Part shown: positions 38,201-46,526 of the stretch, piece after piece
How positions within the stretch are numbered: the first letter of the stretch is position 1
Layout: the number at the start of each line of letters is the position of its first letter
Origin: Pseudomonadota bacterium
GTDB taxonomy: Bacteria > Pseudomonadota > Gammaproteobacteria > Steroidobacterales > Steroidobacteraceae
Assembly: GCA_021779535.1 (NCBI GenBank)
Contig: JAJYAM010000003.1
Span: forward strand, 92,501-156,500
Reading direction: 5' to 3'
DNA: 64,000 nucleotides
Translations under genes and position numbers: made by a program
The notes under the pieces: generated by a model
Database searches by the model: none
Told to the model about the DNA's origin: nothing
The model's input: the letters and a program-made list of their open reading frames with translations, nothing else

Positions 38201-39241
38201 TCAGATGCTGTCCTTGTTCTGCGCCTTGTAGCGGGCCTCTTCGCGACTGACGAGTCCTTTCTGGACGAGATCCTGCAGGCATTGATCCAGCGTCTGCATC
38301 CCCTGCGCCTGCCCCGTCTGGATCGCAGAGTACATTTGGGCAATTTTTCCTTCGCGGATCAAGTTGCGGATCGCGGGGGTCCCGATCATGATTTCGTGCG
38401 CTGCAATACGGCCGCCGCCGTTGCGCTTCATCAGGGTCTGCGAAATCACCGCGCGCAGGCTCTCGGAAAGCATCGCCCGGACCATCTCCTTCTCGGCGGC
38501 GGGGAATACGTCGACGATGCGGTCGATGGTCTTCGCGGCGGAGCTCGTGTGCAGCGTCCCGAACACGAGATGCCCGGTCTCGGCCGCCGTCAGTGCGAGG
38601 CGGATGGTCTCCAGATCGCGCATTTCACCGACGAGCACCACGTCCGGATCCTCGCGCAGTGCCGAGCGCAGCGCTTCGCTGAACCCGAGCGTGTCCCGGT
38701 GCACCTCCCGCTGATTCACCAGGCAGCGCTTGCTCTCGTGCACGAATTCGATCGGATCCTCGATGGTTATAATGTGATCCGGCCGATTGTCGTTGCAGTG
38801 ATTGACCATCCCCGCGAGCGTCGTCGACTTGCCGGATCCGGTCGGTCCGGTCACGAGCACGAGCCCCCGGGGGAGCATGCACAAGTCTTTGAAAGTCTTC
38901 GGCGCGTTGAGATCGTCGAGCGACAGGATCGTCGACGGGATCATCCGGAATACCGCGCCGGCGCCGCGGTTCTGGTTGAACGCGTTCACGCGAAATCGCG
39001 CGAGCTTCGGGATCTCGAACGAAAAGTCCGTCTCGAAGAACTCCTCGTACGCCTTCCGTTGCTTGTCGTTCATGATGTCATACACCATGCTGTGCACTTC
39101 CTTGTGCGCGAGCGCGGGCATGTTGATGCGTTTCATGTCGCCGTCGACCCGTATCATCGGGGGCACTCCCGCCGACAGGTGCAGGTCCGACGCCTTGTTC
39201 TTCACCGCAAACGCGAGGAGTTGCGCGATATCGACCGCCAT
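38201..39241 (-). CDS. pilT: Type IV pilus retraction ATPase PilT
   Basis: Hexameric inner-membrane-associated motor that depolymerises the pilus for twitching. 346 aa. DIAQLLAFAVKNKASDLHLSAG is the PilT opening; Walker A is VTGPTGSGKSTTLA, Asp box IITIEDPIEFVHESKRCLVN, Walker B DVVLVGEMRDLETIR, His box GHLVFGTLHTSSA and the C-terminal AIRNLIREGKI is the conserved AIRNLIRE motif needed for retraction. ATG 39241 (MAVDIAQ) has GGGAGCG 5 nt upstream. First gene of a pilT-pilU-paralogue transcript. Confidence 0.96.
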   Translation of the reverse strand: MAVDIAQLLAFAVKNKASDLHLSAGVPPMIRVDGDMKRINMPALAHKEVHSMVYDIMNDKQRKAYEEFFETDFSFEIPKLARFRVNAFNQNRGAGAVFRMIPSTILSLDDLNAPKTFKDLCMLPRGLVLVTGPTGSGKSTTLAGMVNHCNDNRPDHIITIEDPIEFVHESKRCLVNQREVHRDTLGFSEALRSALREDPDVVLVGEMRDLETIRLALTAAETGHLVFGTLHTSSAAKTIDRIVDVFPAAEKEMVRAMLSESLRAVISQTLMKRNGGGRIAAHEIMIGTPAIRNLIREGKIAQMYSAIQTGQAQGMQTLDQCLQDLVQKGLVSREEARYKAQNKDSI

Positions 39242-39278
39242 CGACCGCTCCCGATTCGGCTCCATCGAAGCCGAGTGC

Positions 39279-39303
39279 AGTATATAAGAGGGTATCGATA
39301 CCC
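39279..39303. promoter_or_regulatory. pilT/yggS divergent promoter with 14-bp palindrome
   Basis: The 65-bp gap between pilT and yggS has AT-rich TATATA. On the minus strand TATACT (39284-39279) is a good -10 for pilT. Immediately upstream of it, in the expected spacer, is the perfect palindrome GGGTATCGATACCC (39290-39303), which could be an operator for a dimeric regulator. For yggS the same palindrome lies directly before the ATG. Promoter assignment is by pattern; no -35 is strong. Confidence 0.45.
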
Positions 39304-39306
39304 AAT

Positions 39307-40002
39307 ATGTTAACTGGTCCGCAAAATTCCGCGATCGATCCCCGCGGGGTCCTCGACCGCATCGCGCGCGCCGCGCGGGGGGCGGGTCGCGATCCGGCCG
39401 AGATCACCTTGATCGCCGTCGGCAAGACCCAGCCTGCCGAACGGCTGCGGGCGGCCGCCGCGGCCGGTATCGCCGATTTCGGAGAAAATTACCCACAGGA
39501 AGCGGCCGCGAAGATCGACCAGCTCGCGGACCTGCCGGTGCGCTGGCATTTCATCGGGCGCCTGCAGTCGAACAAGACGCGCCTCGTCGCGAACCGCTTC
39601 GACTGGGTCCATTCGGTCGACCGGGTCGAGATCGCACGGCGGCTCTCGGATCAGCGTTCGCCGCACCGTCCGGCGCTCGAGATCTGCCTCCAGGTCGCGA
39701 TCGTGCCGGAACCGAGCAAGGCCGGGTTCGAGCCCGGCGCGTTGCCGGAAGCCGCCGCCGCGATCGCGGCGCTGCCGCGTTTGCGCTTCCGGGGACTCAT
39801 GTGCCTCCCGCCGTTCGAGCGGGAGCCGGTGCAGCAGCGGGGCGCGTTCGCGCGTCTGCGCCAGCTGCGCGAGGAATTGAACGCCCGCGGGTTCGCGCTC
39901 GACGCACTGTCGATGGGGATGAGCGGGGATTTCGAAGCCGCGATCGCCGAGGGGGCGACCCACGTGCGCATCGGCACGGCCCTGTTCGGTGACCGGCGGT
40001 GA
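39307..40002 (+). CDS. PLP homeostasis protein YggS
   Basis: PLP-binding TIM-barrel protein of the YggS/PLPBP family, 231 aa, not catalytic but needed for balanced PLP and amino-acid metabolism. The PLP lysine is in ITLIAVGKTQPAE; FGENYPQEAAAK, RWHFIGRLQSNK and SMGMSGDFEAAIAEGATHVR are family blocks. It starts at ATG 39307 with almost no leader if the TATATA at 39281 is its -10. It is followed by proC at 4 bp, the conserved yggS-proC-yggT row. Confidence 0.94.
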   Translation: MLTGPQNSAIDPRGVLDRIARAARGAGRDPAEITLIAVGKTQPAERLRAAAAAGIADFGENYPQEAAAKIDQLADLPVRWHFIGRLQSNKTRLVANRFDWVHSVDRVEIARRLSDQRSPHRPALEICLQVAIVPEPSKAGFEPGALPEAAAAIAALPRLRFRGLMCLPPFEREPVQQRGAFARLRQLREELNARGFALDALSMGMSGDFEAAIAEGATHVRIGTALFGDRR

Positions 40003-40006
40003 CCCG

Positions 40007-40837
40007 ATGAACACCGGCGGCCGGCTGGCTTTCATCGGCGGCGGCAACATGGCGGCCGCACTGGTCGGCGGACTCCTGCGCCGCGGCGTGCCCCCGACGC
40101 AGATCGCGGTGGCGGAGCCGCACGAGGAACGGCGCCGGTGGCTCCGGGCGCAGTTCGGCGTGGAGACGTTCTCCGACAACACGCTGGCCGCGGCGCAATC
40201 CGACGTGATCGTGCTCGCGGTCAAGCCGCAGGCGATGCGGGAGGTGTCGCTCGCGCTCGCGCCGCGGCTCGCGGAGTCCACGGCGCTCGTGATCTCGGTC
40301 GCGGCCGGCATACCGCTCGCGGCCCTCGAGCGCTGGTTCGGCACGCGGCGGGGTATCGTGCGCACGATGCCGAACCGGCCCGCGCTGAACGGCTACGGCG
40401 CGACGGCGCTGGTCGCCCCCGAGCGCACCGGCCGATCCCAGCGCGAACGCGCCGAATCGATCATGGGCGCCGTCGGGGTCACCGTCTGGCTGACGGACGA
40501 ATCCCAGATGGACGTCGTCACCGCGCTGTCCGGCAGCGGACCGGCCTATTTCTTCCTGTTCATGGAGGCCCTCGAGGCCGCGGCGCGCGACCTCGGCCTC
40601 GCCGGCGAGGTCGCGCACCGTCTGACGCTCGCGACGGCGCTCGGCGCCGCGCGCCTGGCGGACGAGGCGGCCGAACCGCTCGCGACCTTGCGCGAACAGG
40701 TCACGTCGAAGGGCGGGACGACCGAGGCGGCGCTGGCGGTTCTCGAGACCGCGGAACTGCGCGCGACGATCGCGCGCGCGGTCGCGGCCGCGGCGCGGCG
40801 TTCGGTCGAGCTCGCCGCCGAATTCGGTCTGCCCTGA
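40007..40837 (+). CDS. proC: Pyrroline-5-carboxylate reductase
   Basis: Last step of proline synthesis, NAD(P)H-dependent. 276 aa. AFIGGGNMAAALVGGLLRRG is the nucleotide site, VLAVKPQAM and RTMPNRPALNGYGATAL are family motifs, and VTALSGSGPAYFFLFMEAL with VTSKGGTTEAALAVLE form the catalytic region. The ORF track starts six codons upstream at GTG 39989, inside yggS; ATG 40007 opens the Rossmann strand better. Confidence 0.95.
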   Translation: MNTGGRLAFIGGGNMAAALVGGLLRRGVPPTQIAVAEPHEERRRWLRAQFGVETFSDNTLAAAQSDVIVLAVKPQAMREVSLALAPRLAESTALVISVAAGIPLAALERWFGTRRGIVRTMPNRPALNGYGATALVAPERTGRSQRERAESIMGAVGVTVWLTDESQMDVVTALSGSGPAYFFLFMEALEAAARDLGLAGEVAHRLTLATALGAARLADEAAEPLATLREQVTSKGGTTEAALAVLETAELRATIARAVAAAARRSVELAAEFGLP

Positions 40838-40851
40838 GGAGCCGCGCCCCG

Positions 40852-41385
40852 GTGAACGCGATCCGTTTCGTTTCCGACACGCTCCTCGAATTGCTCGCGC
40901 TCGCATTCCTGCTGCGCTTGATGTTCCAGTGGGTGCGGGCGGATTTTCGCGACCCTTACGCGGATGCGATCGTACGGGTCACGAATTGGCTCGTGCTACC
41001 GCTACGCCGCGTATTGCCGCCGATCCGGAGAATCGATACCGCGACCGTCGTCGCGGTCGTGATCGCCGCCGCCGCCCGGACCGGGGTCCGGCTCGCCCTC
41101 GGCGGTGTCGCCGGGGTCGACCCGGCGGCGTTCCTCGCGTTGGCGGCCGCCAGCCTCGCGGTCATGGTGTTGCGCGTCTACCTGTTCGCGCTGCTCCTGT
41201 ACTGGCTGAGCGGCTTCGTGCCCGCCGGCGTCCATGCGCCCGGTTTCGGGCTCGTCGCGCGCATTTGCGAGCCGCTGCTGCGCCGGATCCGGCGCGTGAT
41301 CCCGCCGATCGGTCGCGTCGACTTCTCGGTGCTCTGGGCGTCGATCGCGATCCTCGCGGCGTTGATGCTGCTGCACGGCGCCTGA
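40852..41385 (+). CDS. YggT family membrane protein
   Basis: Inner-membrane protein of 177 aa with two YGGT repeats, each made of two helices and an amphipathic loop ending in a proline-rich motif: WLVLPLRRVLPPIRRIDTA in the first and EPLLRRIRRVIPPIGRVDFS in the second. Function is poorly known; family members affect osmotic tolerance or cell division. The GTG start has TGAGGAG 11 nt upstream and lies just after the proC stop. The ORF track's 415-aa version is an out-of-frame extension through proC. Confidence 0.86.
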   Translation: MNAIRFVSDTLLELLALAFLLRLMFQWVRADFRDPYADAIVRVTNWLVLPLRRVLPPIRRIDTATVVAVVIAAAARTGVRLALGGVAGVDPAAFLALAAASLAVMVLRVYLFALLLYWLSGFVPAGVHAPGFGLVARICEPLLRRIRRVIPPIGRVDFSVLWASIAILAALMLLHGA

Positions 41386-41574
41386 CCGCGGGCGGTCGTC
41401 CCGCGCACCCCGGGGAATGCGAACTACCGGAAATTCCAGTCTCCCGCGAACCGAATCCAGCGATCTTTTTTTTCCAATGCGCTAAACATCGGCTTTTTTC
41501 TATGTTATTTTCGGCGCCGAGTTCGAGTTTGGGTCATCGAAACCCGCGTTCGGAAAACACCCTAGGAGATTGAA

Positions 41575-41886
41575 ATGGCGAAAAAGAGTGCAGCGCCGAC
41601 CAAGTCGGAGATCCTGGCGAACATCGCGAAGGAGACGGAACTGACGAAGAAACAGGTCGCATCCGTGTTCGACGCGATGGCGACGACCATCAAGAAGAGC
41701 CTGCGCGGCCACAGCACCTTCACGTTGCCCGGATTGCTCAAGATGAAGGTCGTGAAGAAGCCGGCGACGAAGGCCCGCGAAGGCGTGAACCCGTTCACCG
41801 GCGAAAAGATGATGTTCAAGGCGAAGCCCGCCAGCAAGAAGGTGCGGATCGCGGCGCTGAAGAACCTGAAGGAATTCGTGAACTAA
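41575..41886 (+). CDS. HU-family DNA-binding protein
   Basis: 103-aa nucleoid protein. KSEILANIAKETELTKKQVASVFDAM is the HU helix pair, FTLPGLLKMKVVKKPATKAR the strand region, and NPFTGEKM the position of the DNA-bending arm (NPxTG, here NPFTG). The C-terminal KKVRIAALKNLKEFVN is Lys/Arg-rich. AGGAG is 7 nt before ATG 41575. It is a monocistronic unit after a 189-bp AT-rich gap that includes a run of eight T (41466-41473); no strong promoter is evident, but TATGTT/TTATTT are possible -10 elements. Confidence 0.87.
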   Translation: MAKKSAAPTKSEILANIAKETELTKKQVASVFDAMATTIKKSLRGHSTFTLPGLLKMKVVKKPATKAREGVNPFTGEKMMFKAKPASKKVRIAALKNLKEFVN

Positions 41887-41906
41887 GCGACGGCGAACCC
41901 CTTGGG

Positions 41907-41942
41907 TCCGGAGCGCCTGAAACGCGCCTCAGACGCTCCGGA
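41907..41942. terminator. Hairpin after the HU-like gene
   Basis: TCCGGAGCG (41907-41915) pairs with CGCTCCGGA (41934-41942); an inner CTGA/TCAG extends the stem by four bp with one mismatch. It lies 20 bp after the HU-like stop and overlaps the convergent hydrolase 3' end. There is no T tract beyond ATTTCC, so it is a weak intrinsic terminator or a Rho-protected 3' end. Confidence 0.4.
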
Positions 41943-42567
41943 TTTCCGCGATCACCGCGTTCCGCAGTTCGGCGAGCCGGCCGTGGAAGAAATGCCCGAC
42001 GCCGGATAGAGACACGATCGTCGGCCGGGGATCCGCACGGCCCGCCCAGTCGATGACCTGTCCGGGATCGACGACATCGTCCGCATCGCCCTGGATCACC
42101 ATCCACGGACAGCGTGGCGGAGCGAGACCGGAGAAATCGAAGCGCCCGACCGGCGGCGCGACCAGGATCAACCCCGCGAGTTCACGCCGCTGCGCAACGC
42201 GCAACGCGACGTAGGCGCCGAATGAAAAGCCCGCGAGGACCAGCCGCCGATCGGGCCAGCGGCGCCCGCCCCAATCGGCGACCGCGGCCGCATCGTCCGT
42301 TTCGCCGACACCCTCGTCGTAGGTCCCTTGGCTCGAGCCGACGCCGCGGAAATTGAATCGCAGCGTCGGCATCGCGCAATCGGCCAGCGCCTTCGCGACC
42401 GTCGTGACGACCTTGTTGTCCATCGTCCCGCCGTACAGCGGGTGGGGGTGGCAAACGACCCCGAGGTGCAGACCCCGATCCGCCGCCGGTTCCGCGACCA
42501 GGGCTTGCAAGCGGCCCGCGGGCCCCGGGATCTCGACCGGCTGGACATCGAGCGGCGGCGCGCTCAT
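41929..42567 (-). CDS. Alpha/beta hydrolase
   Basis: 212-aa serine hydrolase of the alpha/beta fold. [18 protein letters not shown] is the oxyanion-side loop typical of a bacterial alpha/beta hydrolase group, the nucleophile is in [13 protein letters not shown] (GxSxG), the acid in [12 protein letters not shown] and the base in [11 protein letters not shown]. Substrate unknown. ATG 42567 overlaps the FKBP stop by 3 bp (ATGA), so it is coupled to that gene. The ORF track's longer start runs through FKBP and is rejected. Confidence 0.83.
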   Translation of the reverse strand: MSAPPLDVQPVEIPGPAGRLQALVAEPAADRGLHLGVVCHPHPLYGGTMDNKVVTTVAKALADCAMPTLRFNFRGVGSSQGTYDEGVGETDDAAAVADWGGRRWPDRRLVLAGFSFGAYVALRVAQRRELAGLILVAPPVGRFDFSGLAPPRCPWMVIQGDADDVVDPGQVIDWAGRADPRPTIVSLSGVGHFFHGRLAELRNAVIAEIRSV

Positions 42568-43013
42568 CGAATCGCGACCAACTCGACCTCGAAGACGAGA
42601 GTCGCGTTCGGCGGGATCACCCCTCCGGCGCCGCGCGCACCATAGGCGAGCGCCGGTGGAATCACGAGACGCCGGCGCCCGCCGGCCCGCATGCCGGCGA
42701 CGCCCTCGTCCCACCCCTTGATCACGCGCCCCGCGCCCAATACGAAGCGAAACGGCGCACGCGACAAGGAGCTGTCGAATTCCTTGCCTTCGTCCTGCGG
42801 AGCCGTGGAATCGTAGAGCCAGCCGGTGTAATCGACGACCGCCGTTTGACCGGCGTGGATCGCGGGCCCGACGCCGACCCGCAAATCGGTGCTCTGGAGC
42901 GTGCGCGGGGCCGTCGCGGCGGAGTCGGCCGGCGCCGGCACGGGGGATCTAGTGTGACAGCCCGTGATCAGCGTGCACGCGAGCCACGCCCAAGTCCAAG
43001 TCCATCGACGCAT
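42564..43013 (-). CDS. FKBP-type peptidyl-prolyl isomerase, lipoprotein
   Basis: 149-aa protein with a signal peptide and lipobox (LACTLITGC) followed by an FKBP domain: [55 protein letters not shown] and [16 protein letters not shown]. Expected to act as a folding catalyst anchored in the outer or inner membrane. ATG 43013 has AGGA 8 nt upstream; the ORF-track start at 43178 is in a longer frame. It overlaps the hydrolase start. Confidence 0.9.
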   Translation of the reverse strand: MRRWTWTWAWLACTLITGCHTRSPVPAPADSAATAPRTLQSTDLRVGVGPAIHAGQTAVVDYTGWLYDSTAPQDEGKEFDSSLSRAPFRFVLGAGRVIKGWDEGVAGMRAGGRRRLVIPPALAYGARGAGGVIPPNATLVFEVELVAIR

Positions 43014-43158
43014 CGAAATTTCCTGGTCGTTCGGATCGCCGAGAGTGTAGCGCGACCTTGGGCCAGGGCGGCATCGATCCGAGCGCGCCGAGCGCCCAGT
43101 GCCGCAGGATCGCGATCGCGTCGTCGATTTCGTCGAGGAGCTGTAGCACGCGTTCCAT
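42949..43158 (-). CDS. Possible small protein overlapping the FKBP 5' end
   Basis: Reads [20 protein letters not shown] at its start, a believable acidic helix. The first 36 codons mostly end in G or C, as the genes here do; after that the codon pattern weakens and the frame overlaps the FKBP signal sequence by 65 bp. No Shine-Dalgarno match and no family recognised. It may be a real small gene, or a shadow; I list it as tentative, 69 aa from ATG 43158. Confidence 0.3.
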   Translation of the reverse strand: MERVLQLLDEIDDAIAILRHWALGALGSMPPWPKVALHSRRSERPGNFDASMDLDLGVARVHADHGLSH

Positions 43159-43259
43159 CGGAGCCGAGTGTAGGGCACGGGCCCCGAGCGCCGGTGTGAG
43201 TCGCTTCACAAGCTGCGCGGCGCACCGGCCGCTGCGCCGGGCGCGACGCGCGGCCGGGG

Positions 43260-43481
43260 TTACTTCTTGACGTCCCAGCTGCCGCGGACCTTGTCGGCCC
43301 AGTTCTTGTAGCTATGCCAGCTGTACAGGTCGGTGGTGATCGCGGCGTGACGACCGCCGATCTTCGCGCCGCGGCGCATCGGATTCTCGAACCGCTCCGG
43401 CGGTGCGCCGCTGGCCGGGGAGTCGATCCGGGCACGGCGATCCGGGCCACGGTAGGGAGATTTTGATTTGCCGTCGCTCAT
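43260..43481 (-). CDS. Small basic protein of unknown function
   Basis: 73 aa, starting MSDGKSKSPYRGPDRRARID and ending SYKNWADKVRGSWDVKK. No membrane helix or metal motif; the sequence is rich in Arg, Lys, Pro and Trp. It has a normal G/C third-position bias and is separated by spacers from both neighbours, which supports a real gene. No family recognised. The stop is 101 bp before the tentative small gene and its start is 201 bp from ppnN. Confidence 0.5.
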   Translation of the reverse strand: MSDGKSKSPYRGPDRRARIDSPASGAPPERFENPMRRGAKIGGRHAAITTDLYSWHSYKNWADKVRGSWDVKK

Positions 43482-43682
43482 GCTCTGATCTGGCGCTAGC
43501 TCCGCGGATCTCGAGGTTAGGCGCGGGGACCGCGCTTCGCAGGAACTGTGTCACAGCAGCATCCGGCCAGCGAGCGCGGCACGCGTGAGCTGAGAGACGC
43601 CTCTCAGACGTCGGCGCGGTAAGTTAAATCAGTGCCCGGAACGGCGGCGGCGCGCAGCCGCGGCGATCGCGCCGCCGGCGCC

Positions 43683-45068
43683 TCAGGCAACGAGGCGGTA
43701 GCAGGGCCGGTATTCCGCACCCGCCAGCTTCATCCGGCGCTGTGCGACGAACGAGCGTAGCAATTCGTCGAGCGGCGCCATGATCCCGGGTTCGCCGTGC
43801 AGTTCGAACGGCCCCTGACGTTCGATCGCCGCGATACCGTATTCCTTGACGTTGCCGGCGACGATCCCGGAGAACGCCCGGCGCAGATCCGCGGCCCGCT
43901 GGTGCGCGGGACGATCGCGCGCCAACCGCAATGCGCCCATCGACTCGTGCGTGACCTCGAACGGCTGCTGATACTCGTACGGGATCTTCAGGAGCCAGTT
44001 GAAGCCGAACGAGTCGCTGACCGCGCGGCGGTGCGCCCGCACTTGCGCGAGACCCTGGACCATCTCCCGGGCGACCGCCGCCGGGTCGCCGAGGACGATC
44101 CGGTAGCGCGCCTGCGCTTCGGCACCGAGGGTCGCGCCGATGAAGCGATGGATTTGCTCGAAATAGCCGGCACTGGCCGCCGGCCCGGTCAACAGCAGCG
44201 GAAACGGCTGATCGCGGTTTGCCGGATCGAGCAGGATGCCGAGCAAGTAAAGAATCTCCTCGGCGGTACCGGCGCCTCCCGGGAACACCACGATGCCGTG
44301 CCCGAGCCGCACGAACGCCTCGAGCCGCTTCTCGATGTCCGGCATGATCACCAGCTGGCTCACGATCGGGTTCGGCGGCTCGGCGGCAATGATGCCGGGT
44401 TCGGTCAACCCGATGTAACGCCCGTTCGAAATGCGTTGCTTCGAATGACCGATCGTCGCGCCCTTCATCGGGCCTTTCATCGCGCCGGGTCCGCAACCGG
44501 TGCACACGTCGAGGCCGCGCAGGCCGAGTTCGTAGCCGACCCGCTTGGTGTAATCGTATTCCTCGCGCTGAATCGAATGCCCGCCCCAGCAGACGACCAG
44601 GTTCGGCTTGATCTGCAGGTCGAGCACGCGCGCGTTGCGCAGGATCTGGAACACGGCGTTGGTGATCCCGGTCGAATCCGACGTGTCGAACCGGCCGCCG
44701 CGCAGGATCTCGTTCGAGATGAACACGACGTCGCGCAGTACCGCGAACAGGTGTTCCTTGATGCCACGGATCATCACGCCGTCGACGAAGGCCGCGCCCG
44801 GCGCGTTGCGGATCTCGAGCTTGATCCCCCAGGCCCGCCGCACGATGCGGATCTCGAAGTCCCGGTACTTCTCGAAGATCAGCCGCGTGTCGTCGATCGC
44901 GCCGCCCGAATTCAGGACCGCGAGCGCGCACTTGCGGAACAAGGGGTACAAGCCGCCTTGCCCCGCGTCGAGCAGGGTCTCGATCTCCTGCTGGGAGAGG
45001 TGTTCGAGGCTCCCCTTCGGCGCGACTCGCGCATCGACGACGTCCGACGAGAGTATCTCGGTCTCCAC
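43683..45068 (-). CDS. ppnN: Nucleotide 5'-monophosphate nucleosidase
   Basis: LOG-domain protein of the PpnN/YgdH family, 461 aa, that splits purine and pyrimidine nucleoside monophosphates to base and ribose-5-phosphate and is tuned by (p)ppGpp in E. coli. GPGAMKGPMKGATIGH and VVFPGGAGTAEEILYLLGIL (PGGxGTxxE) are the active site; FGFNWLLKIPYEYQQPFEVT lies in the C-terminal part. Starts at GTG 45068 (VETEILSSD). Tail-to-head with the L,D-transpeptidase, 16 bp apart. Confidence 0.93.
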   Translation of the reverse strand: METEILSSDVVDARVAPKGSLEHLSQQEIETLLDAGQGGLYPLFRKCALAVLNSGGAIDDTRLIFEKYRDFEIRIVRRAWGIKLEIRNAPGAAFVDGVMIRGIKEHLFAVLRDVVFISNEILRGGRFDTSDSTGITNAVFQILRNARVLDLQIKPNLVVCWGGHSIQREEYDYTKRVGYELGLRGLDVCTGCGPGAMKGPMKGATIGHSKQRISNGRYIGLTEPGIIAAEPPNPIVSQLVIMPDIEKRLEAFVRLGHGIVVFPGGAGTAEEILYLLGILLDPANRDQPFPLLLTGPAASAGYFEQIHRFIGATLGAEAQARYRIVLGDPAAVAREMVQGLAQVRAHRRAVSDSFGFNWLLKIPYEYQQPFEVTHESMGALRLARDRPAHQRAADLRRAFSGIVAGNVKEYGIAAIERQGPFELHGEPGIMAPLDELLRSFVAQRRMKLAGAEYRPCYRLVA

Positions 45069-45084
45069 GCGTGTCGCCGGTTCG

Positions 45085-45747
45085 TTATGGATAGATGTCG
45101 ATCGGGATGCCGTCGCGCGTCTTCATCCACACGTCGACCATGTTCGAGTCCGACAGCGCGATGCAGCCGTTGGTCCAATTCTGCGTTTCGTAATAGGTCG
45201 CCGGGTAGCGCGGATCGTTCGGCGTGCCGTGGATCATGATGTCGCCACCGGGCTCCCAGTGGTGCCGCTGCGCGCGCGCCTCGTCGCGCTGGTTCGGGTA
45301 GGAGACCTCGATCGACAGGAAATACGCACTGTGCGAATTGCGCCCCTCGAGGAAATAGTGCCCTTCCGGCGTACGAAAATCGTCCTCGCGTCGCTTGGCT
45401 CCACGCGGATCCAACCCGAACTCGACGTGGTATGCGCCGATGATCTCGTCGCCGTGGTAGAGGTAGAGCATGTGCGCCCCCTTGCGGACCACGATGCGAT
45501 CGGCCGTCAGCCCCGCGGTCGCGGCGTTCGGGCTTGCCGCGGGCTCGATGCCGGCCGTGGGGGCCGCGCCGTTCAGCGGCGTACCCATCGATTTCGTCAG
45601 CCTCGCGAGCATCGGGCGCATCGCGTGCGCCGCGGCCGTCGCCGCGTGAGCGGAGCCCGTAGCGGCCGCGAATGCGACGGCCGCGAGCAACGGGACGACG
45701 CCGGCGCGCGCCGGGCTGCAATCGGGCGGAGTCATGCGGGCGTTCAT
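45085..45747 (-). CDS. L,D-transpeptidase (YkuD domain)
   Basis: 220 aa with a signal peptide (VVPLLAAVAFAAATGSAHA) and a YkuD catalytic domain: YLYHGDEIIGAYHVEFGLDP, TPEGHYFLEGRNSHSAYF, and the active-site cluster IMIHGTP...WTNGCIALSDSNM, with Cys in NGCIAL rather than the more common HGCIRL. It probably makes 3-3 cross-links or attaches lipoproteins to peptidoglycan in the periplasm. Overlaps nothing. It has the same orientation as ppnN and is divergent from the SCO1 gene. Confidence 0.88.
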   Translation of the reverse strand: MNARMTPPDCSPARAGVVPLLAAVAFAAATGSAHAATAAAHAMRPMLARLTKSMGTPLNGAAPTAGIEPAASPNAATAGLTADRIVVRKGAHMLYLYHGDEIIGAYHVEFGLDPRGAKRREDDFRTPEGHYFLEGRNSHSAYFLSIEVSYPNQRDEARAQRHHWEPGGDIMIHGTPNDPRYPATYYETQNWTNGCIALSDSNMVDVWMKTRDGIPIDIYP

Positions 45748-45865
45748 ACCGCGATTATAAACATCATCCCCCGGCCCGCGACCAGACCTGGATCACGGTG
45801 CCGCGACCGCCGGGCGATCCGCATTACCAATCCGCGGTCGGGGAGCGTATTCTTTTGCGATCGTG

Positions 45866-46501
45866 ATGACCGCTCCGTTACGCCGCGCGCGCCCACGCTG
45901 CGCGACGATCGCACCCAGGCTCGCGATCGCTCTCTGCGTTGCGCTTCTCGCGGGCTGCCACTCGGGCGCGCCGCGGGCGTGGCGACTCACCGACGTCCGC
46001 GGACACCTGCCGGATCTGCGATTCCGGCTCGTCGGCGGCGCCGGTCGGACGGTCACCGCGTCGGATTTCCGTGGCGAGAACGTGCTGCTGTATTTCGGCT
46101 ACACGCACTGCCCCGACGAGTGTCCGCTGACGATGACTCACCTGCACCGGGTCATGGTCGATCTCGGTCCGCTCGCGGCGCGCGTGCGGATCCTGTTCGT
46201 CAGCGTCGACCCCGCCCGCGACACGCCGCAGGTCGTGCAGGAGTACGCGGCTGCGTTCGATCCGCGCGCAGTCGGCCTGACCGGTGACATGGCCGAGATC
46301 GACTCGCTCGCGAAGCGCTATCGCGTCGCGTTCGAGCGGGGCCCGGACCTTCCGGGCGGCGGCTACGAGGTCACGCACGGCTCGGCGATCTACGTGTTCG
46401 ACGCGCGGGGGCGTGCGCGCCTGCTCGCGTCGCCCGCGGATACCGACGGGGACATCGCCCACGATCTGAAGATGCTGATCGGAACGGAGGGTTCACGATG
46501 A
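45866..46501 (+). CDS. SCO1/SenC-family lipoprotein
   Basis: Thioredoxin-like copper-binding protein used in cytochrome oxidase CuA assembly or redox defence. 211 aa; lipobox LCVALLAGC at residues 24-32, the CxxxC copper/redox motif in FGYTHCPDECPLTMTHLHR, and the conserved His in YEVTHGSAIYVFD. Start: GTG 45863 and ATG 45866 are adjacent; I take the ATG. No cytochrome oxidase genes are in the window. Convergent with nrdJb (25-bp gap). Confidence 0.88.
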   Translation: MTAPLRRARPRCATIAPRLAIALCVALLAGCHSGAPRAWRLTDVRGHLPDLRFRLVGGAGRTVTASDFRGENVLLYFGYTHCPDECPLTMTHLHRVMVDLGPLAARVRILFVSVDPARDTPQVVQEYAAAFDPRAVGLTGDMAEIDSLAKRYRVAFERGPDLPGGGYEVTHGSAIYVFDARGRARLLASPADTDGDIAHDLKMLIGTEGSR

Positions 46502-46526
46502 GGCGGCGGGGCTCAGGCGCCCGCGG

